A stretch of DNA of 5,291 nucleotides, from NCBI GenBank assembly GCA_946187025.1, contig CAMHPM010000138.1, positions 1 to 5,291 of the forward strand. The letters run 5' to 3'. The notes under the pieces were generated by a model that searched no databases, was not told the origin of the DNA, and worked only from the letters and a program-made list of their open reading frames with translations. This document shows, in pieces, positions 1 to 5,201 of the stretch. Position 1 is the stretch's first letter, and every line of letters starts with the position of its first letter. The DNA comes from an uncultured Prevotellaceae bacterium. GTDB taxonomy: Bacteria > Bacteroidota > Bacteroidia > Bacteroidales > Bacteroidaceae. The translations under genes and the position numbers were made by a program.

Positions 1-750
1 TCCACGTCCGATGAATTTATTCAGCGACGGAGCAAAGAGATAGAACTCTGTGGCGAATGTGTCGGGGGTGCGGAATGTGAGTGAGAGCGGGGCATCCTGT
101 GCCTTTTCACCATCGGGCAGTATGACACCACCTGCAGGAATGGTGAGTGTGTAGGTGGTACCAGGCTCCAGTGTGGTGGCGGCAAAGGTCACCATGAGCC
201 CTTCGGCCTTCATCGTCACCTCCTGTGTGTCGCCGTCGGTGGTTTGCAGCTGAGCTTTGACTCCGCTGGCTATCTTGGTCCCGACAGGGCAGGTGGCATA
301 TATGTCGGCCAGTGATTCGAAGTATGAACCGTCGGTGGCTGCAAAGGCGAGGGTGCGACTAAGCATACTGCTTTCGCCATCGACCATCACGTTGATGAAG
401 TCGCGCAGCTCGGTGGCCGACACACCCAGTTTCTGAGTGATGAAGTTGAAGAAGTGTTCTTGCTGTGTGGCTCCCTTGGTGCTTTGAATGATGTAGTTGA
501 TGGCCGGGTCGATCTTGCTCTTGTTGCGGTATCCGGCTTGCGACCATGAGGTGAGTTCGTAGTCGTGATACATCTGGTCGCGTGAGAATCCGAGCACTCC
601 CTCGATGAGTACGGCCAGCAATCCGGTGCGGTCGGCACCTACCTGGCAGTGGAAGTATGTAGGGCGTCCTGCCTTCACGTTGGTGATGAGGAAGTTGATG
701 GCATTGCGCCAGTTGGTCACATCGAGCTGCAGTGTGTTGTCGCTCCATCG
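1..750 (-). CDS. 3' continuation of the secreted tyrosine phosphatase after the frameshift (partial at window edge)
   Basis: A minus-strand frame offset by one base from the upstream part is open from 837 to position 1 with no stop. From about 750 it reads as the missing half of the phosphatase: RWSDNTLQL, then NAINFLITNVKAGRPTYF and the signature HCQVGADRTG (651-622). The nucleophile Cys is at 648-646 and the phosphate-binding Arg at 630-628, fitting HCX5R. Helical phosphatase sequence follows (GFSRDQMYHDYELTSW, KLGVSATELRDFINVM). Beyond it is an Ig-like domain resembling bacterial Big_5 (LEPGTTYTLTIPAGGV, then LTFRT). The last visible residues, FYLFAPSLNKFIGRG, may open a further lectin-like module outside the window. 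Joined to the upstream part this makes at least 854 residues. No convincing independent start was found, so this is read as the displaced 3' half of one gene. Whether the break is a true mutation or a sequence error cannot be told from here. Confidence 0.8.
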
Positions 751-2563
751 TGCCAGGCACGCCGCTGCCCAGAGGCGAGGTCGTTGGTGTTCCGCCCACG
801 TTGTATGTGCTGCGCAGGTCGATTTCGGCCTTGATGCCTACTGCCTGCATACGGCGCAGGTCGTAGGTGTTGATGACCTGGGTGCCGTTCATCTCGCTGC
901 CTCGATACAGCTTTTCGTAGCGTATGGTGTTGCCGTCGGTGTTCACCCATCCGCCAAGATCGCGTATGTTGCTTATTGAGCTGGCTTTCAACATGCGCAG
1001 CTGGCCTTCGGTGTTGAAGTGTCCCTGGCTCACGAGCGAGTCGCCGGCTTCCACCTTATAATAATATGTGCGTGCGGGCACGAGGTTGTATGTTTCCCAG
1101 AGTGTGATGCCCTGGCGTATGCTTTGTGTTGTGGCGTTGCTGAGGTCGCTGTTGTTGCTCAGGGTGAGCTTCAGGGTTTTGCCTACGTTTGGCACAGGAA
1201 TGACGACTGGTGCAGGCTGGTCGCGGCGCACGGGTGGTGTCACGGTGTATTTGTTGATTACCGATTGTGAGGTCTCGGTATAGACACCCGATGCCAGGAA
1301 CTCGTGTGCGCGTATGTTTTCGAGGTTTACGCTGAAGCTTATGTCGTTGTAGTCCATCGGTTGCCATGTAATGGTCTTGGCCTTTGACTGAAGTTCCGGA
1401 TTGTAATAGACAGTGGCGTTGTAGCCGCGTGTGAAGTAGTTGCCTTTCATTGCGCCGCCGCGCCAGATGGCAGGTACGCTGTCGGGGCGTAAGGCCCGGA
1501 GCAGCACATCAGTGGCTTGCAGGGTTGTCTCTTTATCGACGGTGACGAAATAGCTCTCGCCGGCTTTGATTTCGCTCACGGGTACGAGGTGGCCTGTGAG
1601 TGTGTTGGCATCGTTTGTCTCGATGCTTCCCAACTGATACACGGCCTTGAATGCCGATGCTGTCTGTGCGGCATCCATGTCGAATGGTATTGAGAGTGTG
1701 TTGTAGGTGTCGGGCTTGAGTTGTATGTCGGATGTCACGTTGGCGTAGGTGTCTTCGGTGATGTTGTATTTACGTGCTTGCGCCAGTTTCACATCCACGG
1801 CCGGTGTTCCGTAGTAGAGTTTGATGGCTCCGCATACAAACCAGTTGTTGGTAGCTCCCGAGAGGAGTTTGACGCTGAGGCTTACGTTGCCGTCGCTGGC
1901 CAGTTCGGTGCGGAACACGTTCCAGTAGAGTCCGGCATCGAATGCTGCCTTGGCTCCTGAGAGCGAGTTGGGCACGTGACGCAGGAAGGCGCCCTGGCAG
2001 TCGGAGTCGAGACGGGTCATCTGATAGCGTGCGTCGTCCTGTATGTTTTTGATGCGTTCGCGCAGTGTGCCGAACATGAGATACACTCTTGTGAGGTCTT
2101 TGCCTGCCTCGTACTGATTGAGCGAGCCGAGGTAGTCGGTGGTGCGTGCAAAGGCTTGTACTTTCACTGTGTATTGGCCGGCTGGCATGTCCTTGAGGCT
2201 ATGTGCCACGGTGGCGTTTTGTTGGTTGAAGAACTCCTGCACGTCTTGCTTTTCGCCGATGAGCGGAGTGAGGTCGAACTGTCCCGATGCAGTGGTTCCG
2301 TTCTTGATGAGTTCCTTCAGTGCGGCCCATATCTTGGCGTCGTATTCCTGTTGCTCGGCTGCTGTGGAGGCCTGCCGGGCTTCATTCATGACTGCGTCGA
2401 AGGCGGAGTGGTCGGTGGCCTGTCGCGCTATCTGCTCATACACGCTCCATTGGGCTGGTGCGTTCTTACGGGTGCTTTGGGCATGAATGTAGCTGCTGCC
2501 CAACCCCGACAGGATTAATAATAGTGTTACAACTATCAGTCGTGATACTTTTCTGTGGTTCAT
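359..2563 (-). CDS. Secreted multidomain tyrosine-phosphatase protein, 5' part; frame is broken before the catalytic loop
   Basis: As read, this frame gives 734 residues, but only about residues 1-604 look genuine. Residues 1-29 are a Sec signal peptide (basic start, hydrophobic core, ending HAQ). Residues ~95-252 form a galactose-binding-like beta module with the hallmarks LKDMPAGQYTVKVQAFAR, DDARYQ, VPNSLSGAKAAF and a closing GAIKLYYG. Residues ~285-357 are a beta-rich module (NTLSIPFDMD, AGESYFVTVD) like one in the 645-residue neighbour. Residues ~460-525 look FN3-like (ARTYYYKVEAG, GHFNTEGQLRM). From ~528 the protein tyrosine phosphatase family (Y_phosphatase3 type) begins: NIRDLGGW, LYRGSEM, AEIDLRS, TSPLGS. 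After about residue 604 the text becomes low-complexity His/Arg/Gln and stops at TAG (359-361). The catalytic HCX5R motif is absent here but present in the adjacent frame. The start at 2563 is set by the signal peptide; the leader is A/T-rich without a Shine-Dalgarno sequence. Expected role is dephosphorylating an extracytoplasmic substrate; the target is unknown. Confidence 0.85.
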   Translation of the reverse strand: MNHRKVSRLIVVTLLLILSGLGSSYIHAQSTRKNAPAQWSVYEQIARQATDHSAFDAVMNEARQASTAAEQQEYDAKIWAALKELIKNGTTASGQFDLTPLIGEKQDVQEFFNQQNATVAHSLKDMPAGQYTVKVQAFARTTDYLGSLNQYEAGKDLTRVYLMFGTLRERIKNIQDDARYQMTRLDSDCQGAFLRHVPNSLSGAKAAFDAGLYWNVFRTELASDGNVSLSVKLLSGATNNWFVCGAIKLYYGTPAVDVKLAQARKYNITEDTYANVTSDIQLKPDTYNTLSIPFDMDAAQTASAFKAVYQLGSIETNDANTLTGHLVPVSEIKAGESYFVTVDKETTLQATDVLLRALRPDSVPAIWRGGAMKGNYFTRGYNATVYYNPELQSKAKTITWQPMDYNDISFSVNLENIRAHEFLASGVYTETSQSVINKYTVTPPVRRDQPAPVVIPVPNVGKTLKLTLSNNSDLSNATTQSIRQGITLWETYNLVPARTYYYKVEAGDSLVSQGHFNTEGQLRMLKASSISNIRDLGGWVNTDGNTIRYEKLYRGSEMNGTQVINTYDLRRMQAVGIKAEIDLRSTYNVGGTPTTSPLGSGVPGTMERQHTAARCDQLAQCHQLPHHQREGRTPYILPLPGRCRPHRIAGRTHRGSARILTRPDVSRLRTHLMVASRIPQQEQDRPGHQLHHSKHQGSHTARTLLQLHHSETGCVGHRAARLHQRDGRWRKQYA

Positions 2564-2578
2564 ATATTGTTAATAATG

Positions 2579-2595
2579 AGATAATGGTATTATCT
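2579..2595. promoter_or_regulatory. Short inverted repeat in the leader of the phosphatase gene
   Basis: AGATAAT-GGT-ATTATCT is a perfect 7-bp inverted repeat with a 3-nt spacer, 16 nt upstream of the start codon at 2563. It may be a small operator or a weak leader hairpin. No TAnnTTTG box was found between the small ORF and this gene. Confidence 0.3.
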
Positions 2596-2650
2596 TTCTT
2601 GTTTGTTCTTAACTCTTGTCGGCTTTCTGCTATCTGGCAGGATGCAGATT

Positions 2651-2690
2651 TGCCCCCTCTCGGATTCTTTGCGGAGGCCGGGAGGGGGCA
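2651..2690. repeat. GC-rich hairpin, REP-like, between the small ORF and the phosphatase gene
   Basis: TGCCCCCTCTCGG (2651-2663) pairs with CCGGGAGGGGGCA (2678-2690) over 13 positions: all pair in a plus-strand RNA (one as U-G), while the minus-strand RNA has one C/A mismatch. The loop is 14 nt. It starts 13 nt after the small ORF's stop. There is no T tract on either side. The composition resembles repetitive extragenic palindromes scattered in Bacteroidales genomes; it may partly terminate or protect the upstream message. Confidence 0.55.
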
Positions 2691-2703
2691 TATATAGCCG
2701 GGC

Positions 2704-2856
2704 TTAAAACTCTTCCCATTCGGTGTCGTCGCGCTCTGGAGCCAGTACGGGACTGTTGTCGGCAGGAGTTGTTGATACCACGAGCATTGTCTGGCATAAT
2801 GTGTCAGTAAGCAGTTGTGCCTCTGTCTGTGCAGGCTTTATATACTTCTTTACCAT
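2704..2856 (-). CDS. Small 50-residue Bacteroidales protein of unknown function
   Basis: ATG at 2856-2854 to TAA at 2706-2704 encodes 50 residues: a basic start MVKKYIKPAQ, a middle LLTDTLCQTMLVVSTTP and a strongly acidic end APERDDTEWEEF. The organisation (KKYIKP-like N-terminus, short apolar centre, acidic C-terminus with a Trp) resembles very short ORFs often found beside secreted-protein genes in Bacteroidales; this comparison is from memory. No signal peptide, zinc site or DNA-binding motif is seen. The central apolar run is too short for a sure membrane helix. There is one Cys (residue 21). It lies 90 nt after the 645-residue gene and 140 nt before the phosphatase gene, same strand, with a hairpin on each side. 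No promoter of its own is evident, and the leader (ATAAAACAACT) is A-rich like its neighbours'. A peptide precursor, regulator or accessory subunit are all possible; no function is assigned. Confidence 0.7.
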   Translation of the reverse strand: MVKKYIKPAQTEAQLLTDTLCQTMLVVSTTPADNSPVLAPERDDTEWEEF

Positions 2857-2898
2857 AGTTGTTTTATGAGTTATAGGTTATACATCATTTCTTGGGTT

Positions 2899-2942
2899 TC
2901 TGTGAGTGCGCACTCGCGATGCCGAGAGTGCGCACTCGCAGA
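2899..2942. repeat. Two copies of the palindrome GAGTGCGCACTC forming a strong hairpin
   Basis: The 12-bp palindrome GAGTGCGCACTC occurs at 2904-2915 and again at 2926-2937; on the minus strand the direct repeat is 14 bp (GCGAGTGCGCACTC) with a 22-bp period. The two copies also pair with each other, and outer bases TCTG and CAGA lengthen the stem to about 17 pairs with a 10-nt loop. It begins 5 nt after the stop of the 645-residue gene. There is no T tract, so it is more likely an mRNA 3'-end stabiliser, a processing site or a paired operator than a classical terminator. Confidence 0.6.
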
Positions 2943-2946
2943 ATCG

Positions 2947-4884
2947 TCACTTCACGAGCACTTTCTTTCCGCCTACGACGTTGATGCCGCGTTGCAGACT
3001 TCCGAGTCGCTGGCCCTGCAGGTTGTATATAGCTCCCTCGCCTTTGGAGAGGGTTGGGGTGAGGCCATCGATTGCAGTGATGATGTCGCTGAATCCGAAT
3101 GCCTTCACGCTGCTGCCGCCTGGAACGGTGAGGAATGCATGGTTGGCAGGTACTGTCACCTTGTTGGCCTTGCTTACTGCATAGAACTTAGGGCCGTCAC
3201 CCTGATCTTGCAGCACATAGCCGCCTGCCAAAGCGCGGTCTTCGTACATACCGGTGAGCAGACCTTTCTCTACAAAGATGCCTGTAGCCTTGTCAATACC
3301 ATATACAGGGGCATATACAGCGCTGGCCGAATGCAGAACGACAGGGGTGTTTGCTGCCACGGTGGCGCCAACCGATTGCAGGACGAGAGTCTGACCATCC
3401 TCGTCAACACCTTCCACGGTGAATGCCTCGACACCACTTGGGAGCTCTACGTCGAACGGAGCCACGAATGTGGCATAGCCATTTTCCTCGAGTGCGATAG
3501 CAGCCTTTGATAGAGGTGCTTCTGTGCCGATATAAGTCACCTTGAAGTTTTTGCAGTATGTGCGGAAGCCACCATTCTGCTTCAGGCCGATGGTGAGATT
3601 GCCGTCAGCACCTACGTAGCATAACAGCTCGTTCCTGTAGTATCCAGGATCGGCGAAGGTTGCGGTGTGAGAGTCGCCGTTTGATGGCAGATACCAGTCT
3701 TGGTCGCCGTCGTTCACTTTTACATAGCTTCCACCAGCTTCAGCTGAAAGCGTACCTGCATTCCAGTTGTAGATTTTCTTCTCGGTGTCGTTGCCATAGA
3801 AGAACGACTGGCAGTCATCGGCTCCTGCAAGGTAGGCATCAAACAATTCCTGCTGTAAATCATCATTACCAGCCGAGTTCACGGTTCGGGCGTATGCCTG
3901 TGTAGTCACTCTGTACCATCCTTCTGGCAACTCTTTGAGAGTCTGCTTAAACTCGAAGTTGGCATCGAAGCGCTGACCGCTGCCCCAAGCCTTCCAGGAA
4001 CCCGAAACGAGTGTCCATGCCGATGTGGCAGCGAAGTCGCCATTAGGAACAGGTACTTCATCGCCAGGCTTGAGGGTATTGGCTATGATGCTTGTATTTG
4101 CATCTTTGACAGCCTGCTCAAGAGCCTTGTAGTTGGTGTATGAAGCATCGGCCTTGAAGTTGTTGATGGCAGTAGTAAGAGCCGATTGCACTGGGGCATC
4201 CATCTTGCTGTTGCCATCCACGGCATCAGCTTCGTCGAGCAGAGCCTGAGCTACTTCTGTAGGGCATTCGACAGCCACGACGGCAAAGTTATCGACAAAC
4301 ACGCGATAGTCGCCGGTGCGCTTCACACCGATGGTCAGTTTACCATCGTCGGCGACAACACAAATTAGCTCGTTGAGATAATAAGCAGATGGGGTTTCAA
4401 ATAGTGCGGTATGAGCAACACCGTTGATAGGAATAAATACAGAGTTGCCTTCATAAGTAAGTTCCATGAAATTGGCATCGGTAACTGCTGGAGCTGATTC
4501 AAGGGTTGATGACAAATAGCTTACCAGTGCCTTCTCGGTATCGTTTCCATAGAAGAATCCTTTAGCAGCACCTTCTTCTCCTGCCTTATATGACTCGTAT
4601 TTAGCTTGGATTTCTCCGCCGTCGGTGTTGCTGAAGCTCCTCCAATATCCATTTACCGACACTTTGTACCAGCCAGGAGCAACTCCGCTGATGGTCTGGC
4701 AAAACTCTGCATTGCCGTCAAGACGTTGGCCGCCGCCCCAGTCCTTGAACGAACCGGAAACCAGTGTCCAGCCCGAACCTCCACTTGTTGAAAAGTCGCC
4801 GTTGACCACGGCTACCTGTGCACTGGACGTCATGCCTGCAGCCAAAAGTGCAAACATTGATAATAAAAGTCTACCTTTTTTCAT
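2947..4884 (-). CDS. Secreted protein with two tandem galactose-binding-like modules and a C-terminal beta domain
   Basis: This 645-residue protein has a signal peptide at residues 1-23 (MKKGRLLLSMFALLAAG..., ending SSAQ). Two homologous beta modules follow. Module 1 (~28-206) has NGDF, GWTLVSGSFKDWGGGQR, PGWYKVSVNGYWR, GFFYGNDTEK and DGKLTIGVKRTGDYRVFVDNF. Module 2 (~281-453) has NGDF, AWTLVSGSWKAWGSGQR, EGWYRVTTQAYAR, SFFYGNDTEK and DGNLTIGLKQNGGFRTYCKNF. This fold type in Bacteroidales is usually taken as carbohydrate-binding; no ligand residues can be proven. The linker (~208-268) is Ala/Asn-rich and probably helical (FIVAR-like). Residues ~468-600 form a beta-rich domain (NGYATFVAPFDVELP, ANTPVVLHS). 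The end (IYNLQGQRLGSLQRG, then KKVLVK) resembles short C-terminal tails of Prevotella surface proteins, possibly a sorting tail. No catalytic domain is seen, so adhesion or glycan binding is the best guess. Residues ~607-618 come from a REP-like palindrome. Start chosen by the signal peptide and A-rich leader. Confidence 0.92.
   Translation of the reverse strand: MKKGRLLLSMFALLAAGMTSSAQVAVVNGDFSTSGGSGWTLVSGSFKDWGGGQRLDGNAEFCQTISGVAPGWYKVSVNGYWRSFSNTDGGEIQAKYESYKAGEEGAAKGFFYGNDTEKALVSYLSSTLESAPAVTDANFMELTYEGNSVFIPINGVAHTALFETPSAYYLNELICVVADDGKLTIGVKRTGDYRVFVDNFAVVAVECPTEVAQALLDEADAVDGNSKMDAPVQSALTTAINNFKADASYTNYKALEQAVKDANTSIIANTLKPGDEVPVPNGDFAATSAWTLVSGSWKAWGSGQRFDANFEFKQTLKELPEGWYRVTTQAYARTVNSAGNDDLQQELFDAYLAGADDCQSFFYGNDTEKKIYNWNAGTLSAEAGGSYVKVNDGDQDWYLPSNGDSHTATFADPGYYRNELLCYVGADGNLTIGLKQNGGFRTYCKNFKVTYIGTEAPLSKAAIALEENGYATFVAPFDVELPSGVEAFTVEGVDEDGQTLVLQSVGATVAANTPVVLHSASAVYAPVYGIDKATGIFVEKGLLTGMYEDRALAGGYVLQDQGDGPKFYAVSKANKVTVPANHAFLTVPGGSSVKAFGFSDIITAIDGLTPTLSKGEGAIYNLQGQRLGSLQRGINVVGGKKVLVK
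3035..3064. repeat. REP-like palindromic element translated in frame within the 645-residue gene
   Basis: CCCTCGCC, TTT, GGAGAGGG is a hairpin (8 positions, one mismatch) followed by TTGGGGTGAGG. This matches the general form of a common bacterial intergenic repeat whose chance translation reads LTPTLSKGEG. Here the minus strand encodes GLTPTLSKGEGA at residues ~607-618, exactly in the linker between the beta domain and the terminal IYNLQGQRL tail. The insertion is in frame. Confidence 0.5.
3526..4044 (-). repeat. Second copy of the duplicated binding module (protein-level repeat)
   Basis: This encodes residues ~281-453, the partner of the module at 28-206. A related but more distant copy lies in the phosphatase protein (residues ~95-252), where the N-terminal GWTLVSGS strand is missing or diverged. 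Confidence 0.8.
4267..4803 (-). repeat. First copy of the duplicated binding module (protein-level repeat)
   Basis: This encodes residues ~28-206 of the 645-residue protein. It shares NGDF, WTLVSGS, W-G-GQR, GWY-V, FFYGNDTEK and DG-LTIG-K with the second copy, in the same order and at similar spacing. The similarity is at protein level, so the duplication is old. Confidence 0.8.
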
Positions 4885-4958
4885 TGTTGTTTAGTGTTTA
4901 ATGTTAATAAAGTATTTAATAAAGATAACTGGTCGTTGCTTGTCGGTTGCAGCTTGCC

Positions 4959-4980
4959 TCGCATGTAGCTACATAGGCGA
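4959..4980 (-). repeat. Hairpin in the presumed 5' leader of the 645-residue gene
   Basis: ATGTAGCTACAT (4963-4974) is a perfect 12-bp palindrome, flanked by TCGC and GCGA that also pair across a 2-nt bulge. In the minus-strand transcript this gives an eight-pair stem with an AGCU loop about 75 nt before the start codon. It could stabilise the leader or be a protein site at the DNA level; there is no match to a riboswitch I recognise. Confidence 0.4.
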
Positions 4981-4997
4981 TATAATTGTTGTTGCTT

Positions 4998-5020
4998 GCA
5001 AATATACGGAATTATTTGCA
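4998..5020. promoter_or_regulatory. 8-bp inverted repeat overlapping the -7 box; candidate operator or paired promoter
   Basis: TGCAAATA (4998-5005) and TATTTGCA (5013-5020) are perfect inverted copies separated by 7 bases. The left copy covers nearly all of the minus-strand -7 box. The right copy makes a -7-like ATTATTTG on the plus strand (5011-5018), with a TTG 19 nt upstream. The symmetry could be a repressor operator or back-to-back promoters serving both directions. Seen in sequence; role inferred. Confidence 0.4.
4999..5006 (-). promoter_or_regulatory. Bacteroidetes-type -7 promoter box for the 645-residue gene
   Basis: The minus strand reads TATATTTG, a perfect match to the TAnnTTTG -7 consensus of the Bacteroidetes primary sigma factor. 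Transcription would start near 4992, giving a leader of about 108 nt. A good -33 TTTG is not present at the usual 19-21 nt spacing (the region reads TGATACAGG), so the promoter may be weak or activator-dependent. Confidence 0.55.
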
Positions 5021-5068
5021 TCCTGTATCATAAAAACGATAATATTTTTACAATCTATCATCAAAAAA

Positions 5069-5091
5069 GTTGTTTTCACGTGAAAAACAAC
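5069..5091. promoter_or_regulatory. CACGTG-centred palindrome; candidate regulator site
   Basis: The core TTTTCACGTGAAAA (5073-5086) is a perfect 14-bp palindrome. It extends to GTTG on the left and CAAC on the right with one extra A in the right arm. It lies about 63 bp upstream of the minus-strand -7 box, a position suited to an activator. The binding protein is unknown. Confidence 0.4.
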
Positions 5092-5152
5092 AATCATACA
5101 ATACAAAAGACGTTAGTATCGGCAAGGCATCATCCTGGTTGGCAGAATCCAA

Positions 5153-5197
5153 AAAGGGTTTCGCTTCCACTTCGTGTGTGTGGTTACGAAACCCTTT
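5153..5197. repeat. Long-stem hairpin with 11-bp perfect arms
   Basis: AAAGGGTTTCG (5153-5163) and CGAAACCCTTT (5187-5197) are perfect inverted arms around a 23-nt loop. The loop itself can pair CCAC (5167-5170) with GTGG (5180-5183). On the minus strand the right-hand arm runs into five Ts, so it could act as an intrinsic terminator for transcription entering from the right. On the plus strand it ends 4 nt before the ATG at 5202. Which role applies depends on what lies beyond the window. Confidence 0.5.
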
Positions 5198-5201
5198 CGG
5201 T

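Larger units (their letters stand above)
4885..5201. other. 317-bp intergenic region with promoter and inverted repeats
   Basis: This stretch separates the 645-residue gene from the possible divergent ORF. No convincing gene was seen inside it. It is A/T-rich from about 4885-4925 and 4981-5110, as expected for Bacteroidetes promoters. From right to left it holds a long-stem hairpin (5153-5197), a CACGTG-centred palindrome (5069-5091), an 8-bp inverted repeat overlapping a -7 box (4998-5020), and a hairpin within the presumed leader of the minus-strand transcript (4959-4980). The final ~35 nt before the start codon are almost devoid of G on the coding strand, consistent with an unstructured leader. 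Confidence 0.75.

Noticed and set aside
359..740. Tail of the upstream phosphatase frame, ending at TAG 361-359, as a real protein end
   Set aside because: The tail is low-complexity His/Arg/Gln text, while the overlapping frame carries the catalytic HCX5R loop and an Ig-like domain.
717..950. Third minus-strand frame through the phosphatase region
   Set aside because: It has no family motifs and simply overlaps the DLRS region out of frame.
1976..2518. Plus-strand open frame of 180 codons
   Set aside because: It lies antisense inside the phosphatase gene, whose minus frame has a signal peptide and family motifs; the plus translation is Cys/Val-rich without recognisable domains.
2651..2690. 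Classical rho-independent terminator
   Set aside because: The stem is strong, but neither side has a run of Ts, so only a repeat/hairpin call is made.
2564..2703. Independent promoter for the phosphatase gene
   Set aside because: No TAnnTTTG box with a spaced TTTG was found; read-through from upstream seems equally likely.
2904..2937. Two-copy direct repeat as a CRISPR remnant
   Set aside because: Units are 12-14 bp palindromes with an 8-10 bp gap; far too short for repeat-spacer units, and no cas gene is present.
2815..3510. Plus-strand open frame of 231 codons
   Set aside because: It is antisense to the C-terminal part of the 645-residue gene and crosses the hairpin; composition is typical of a shadow frame.
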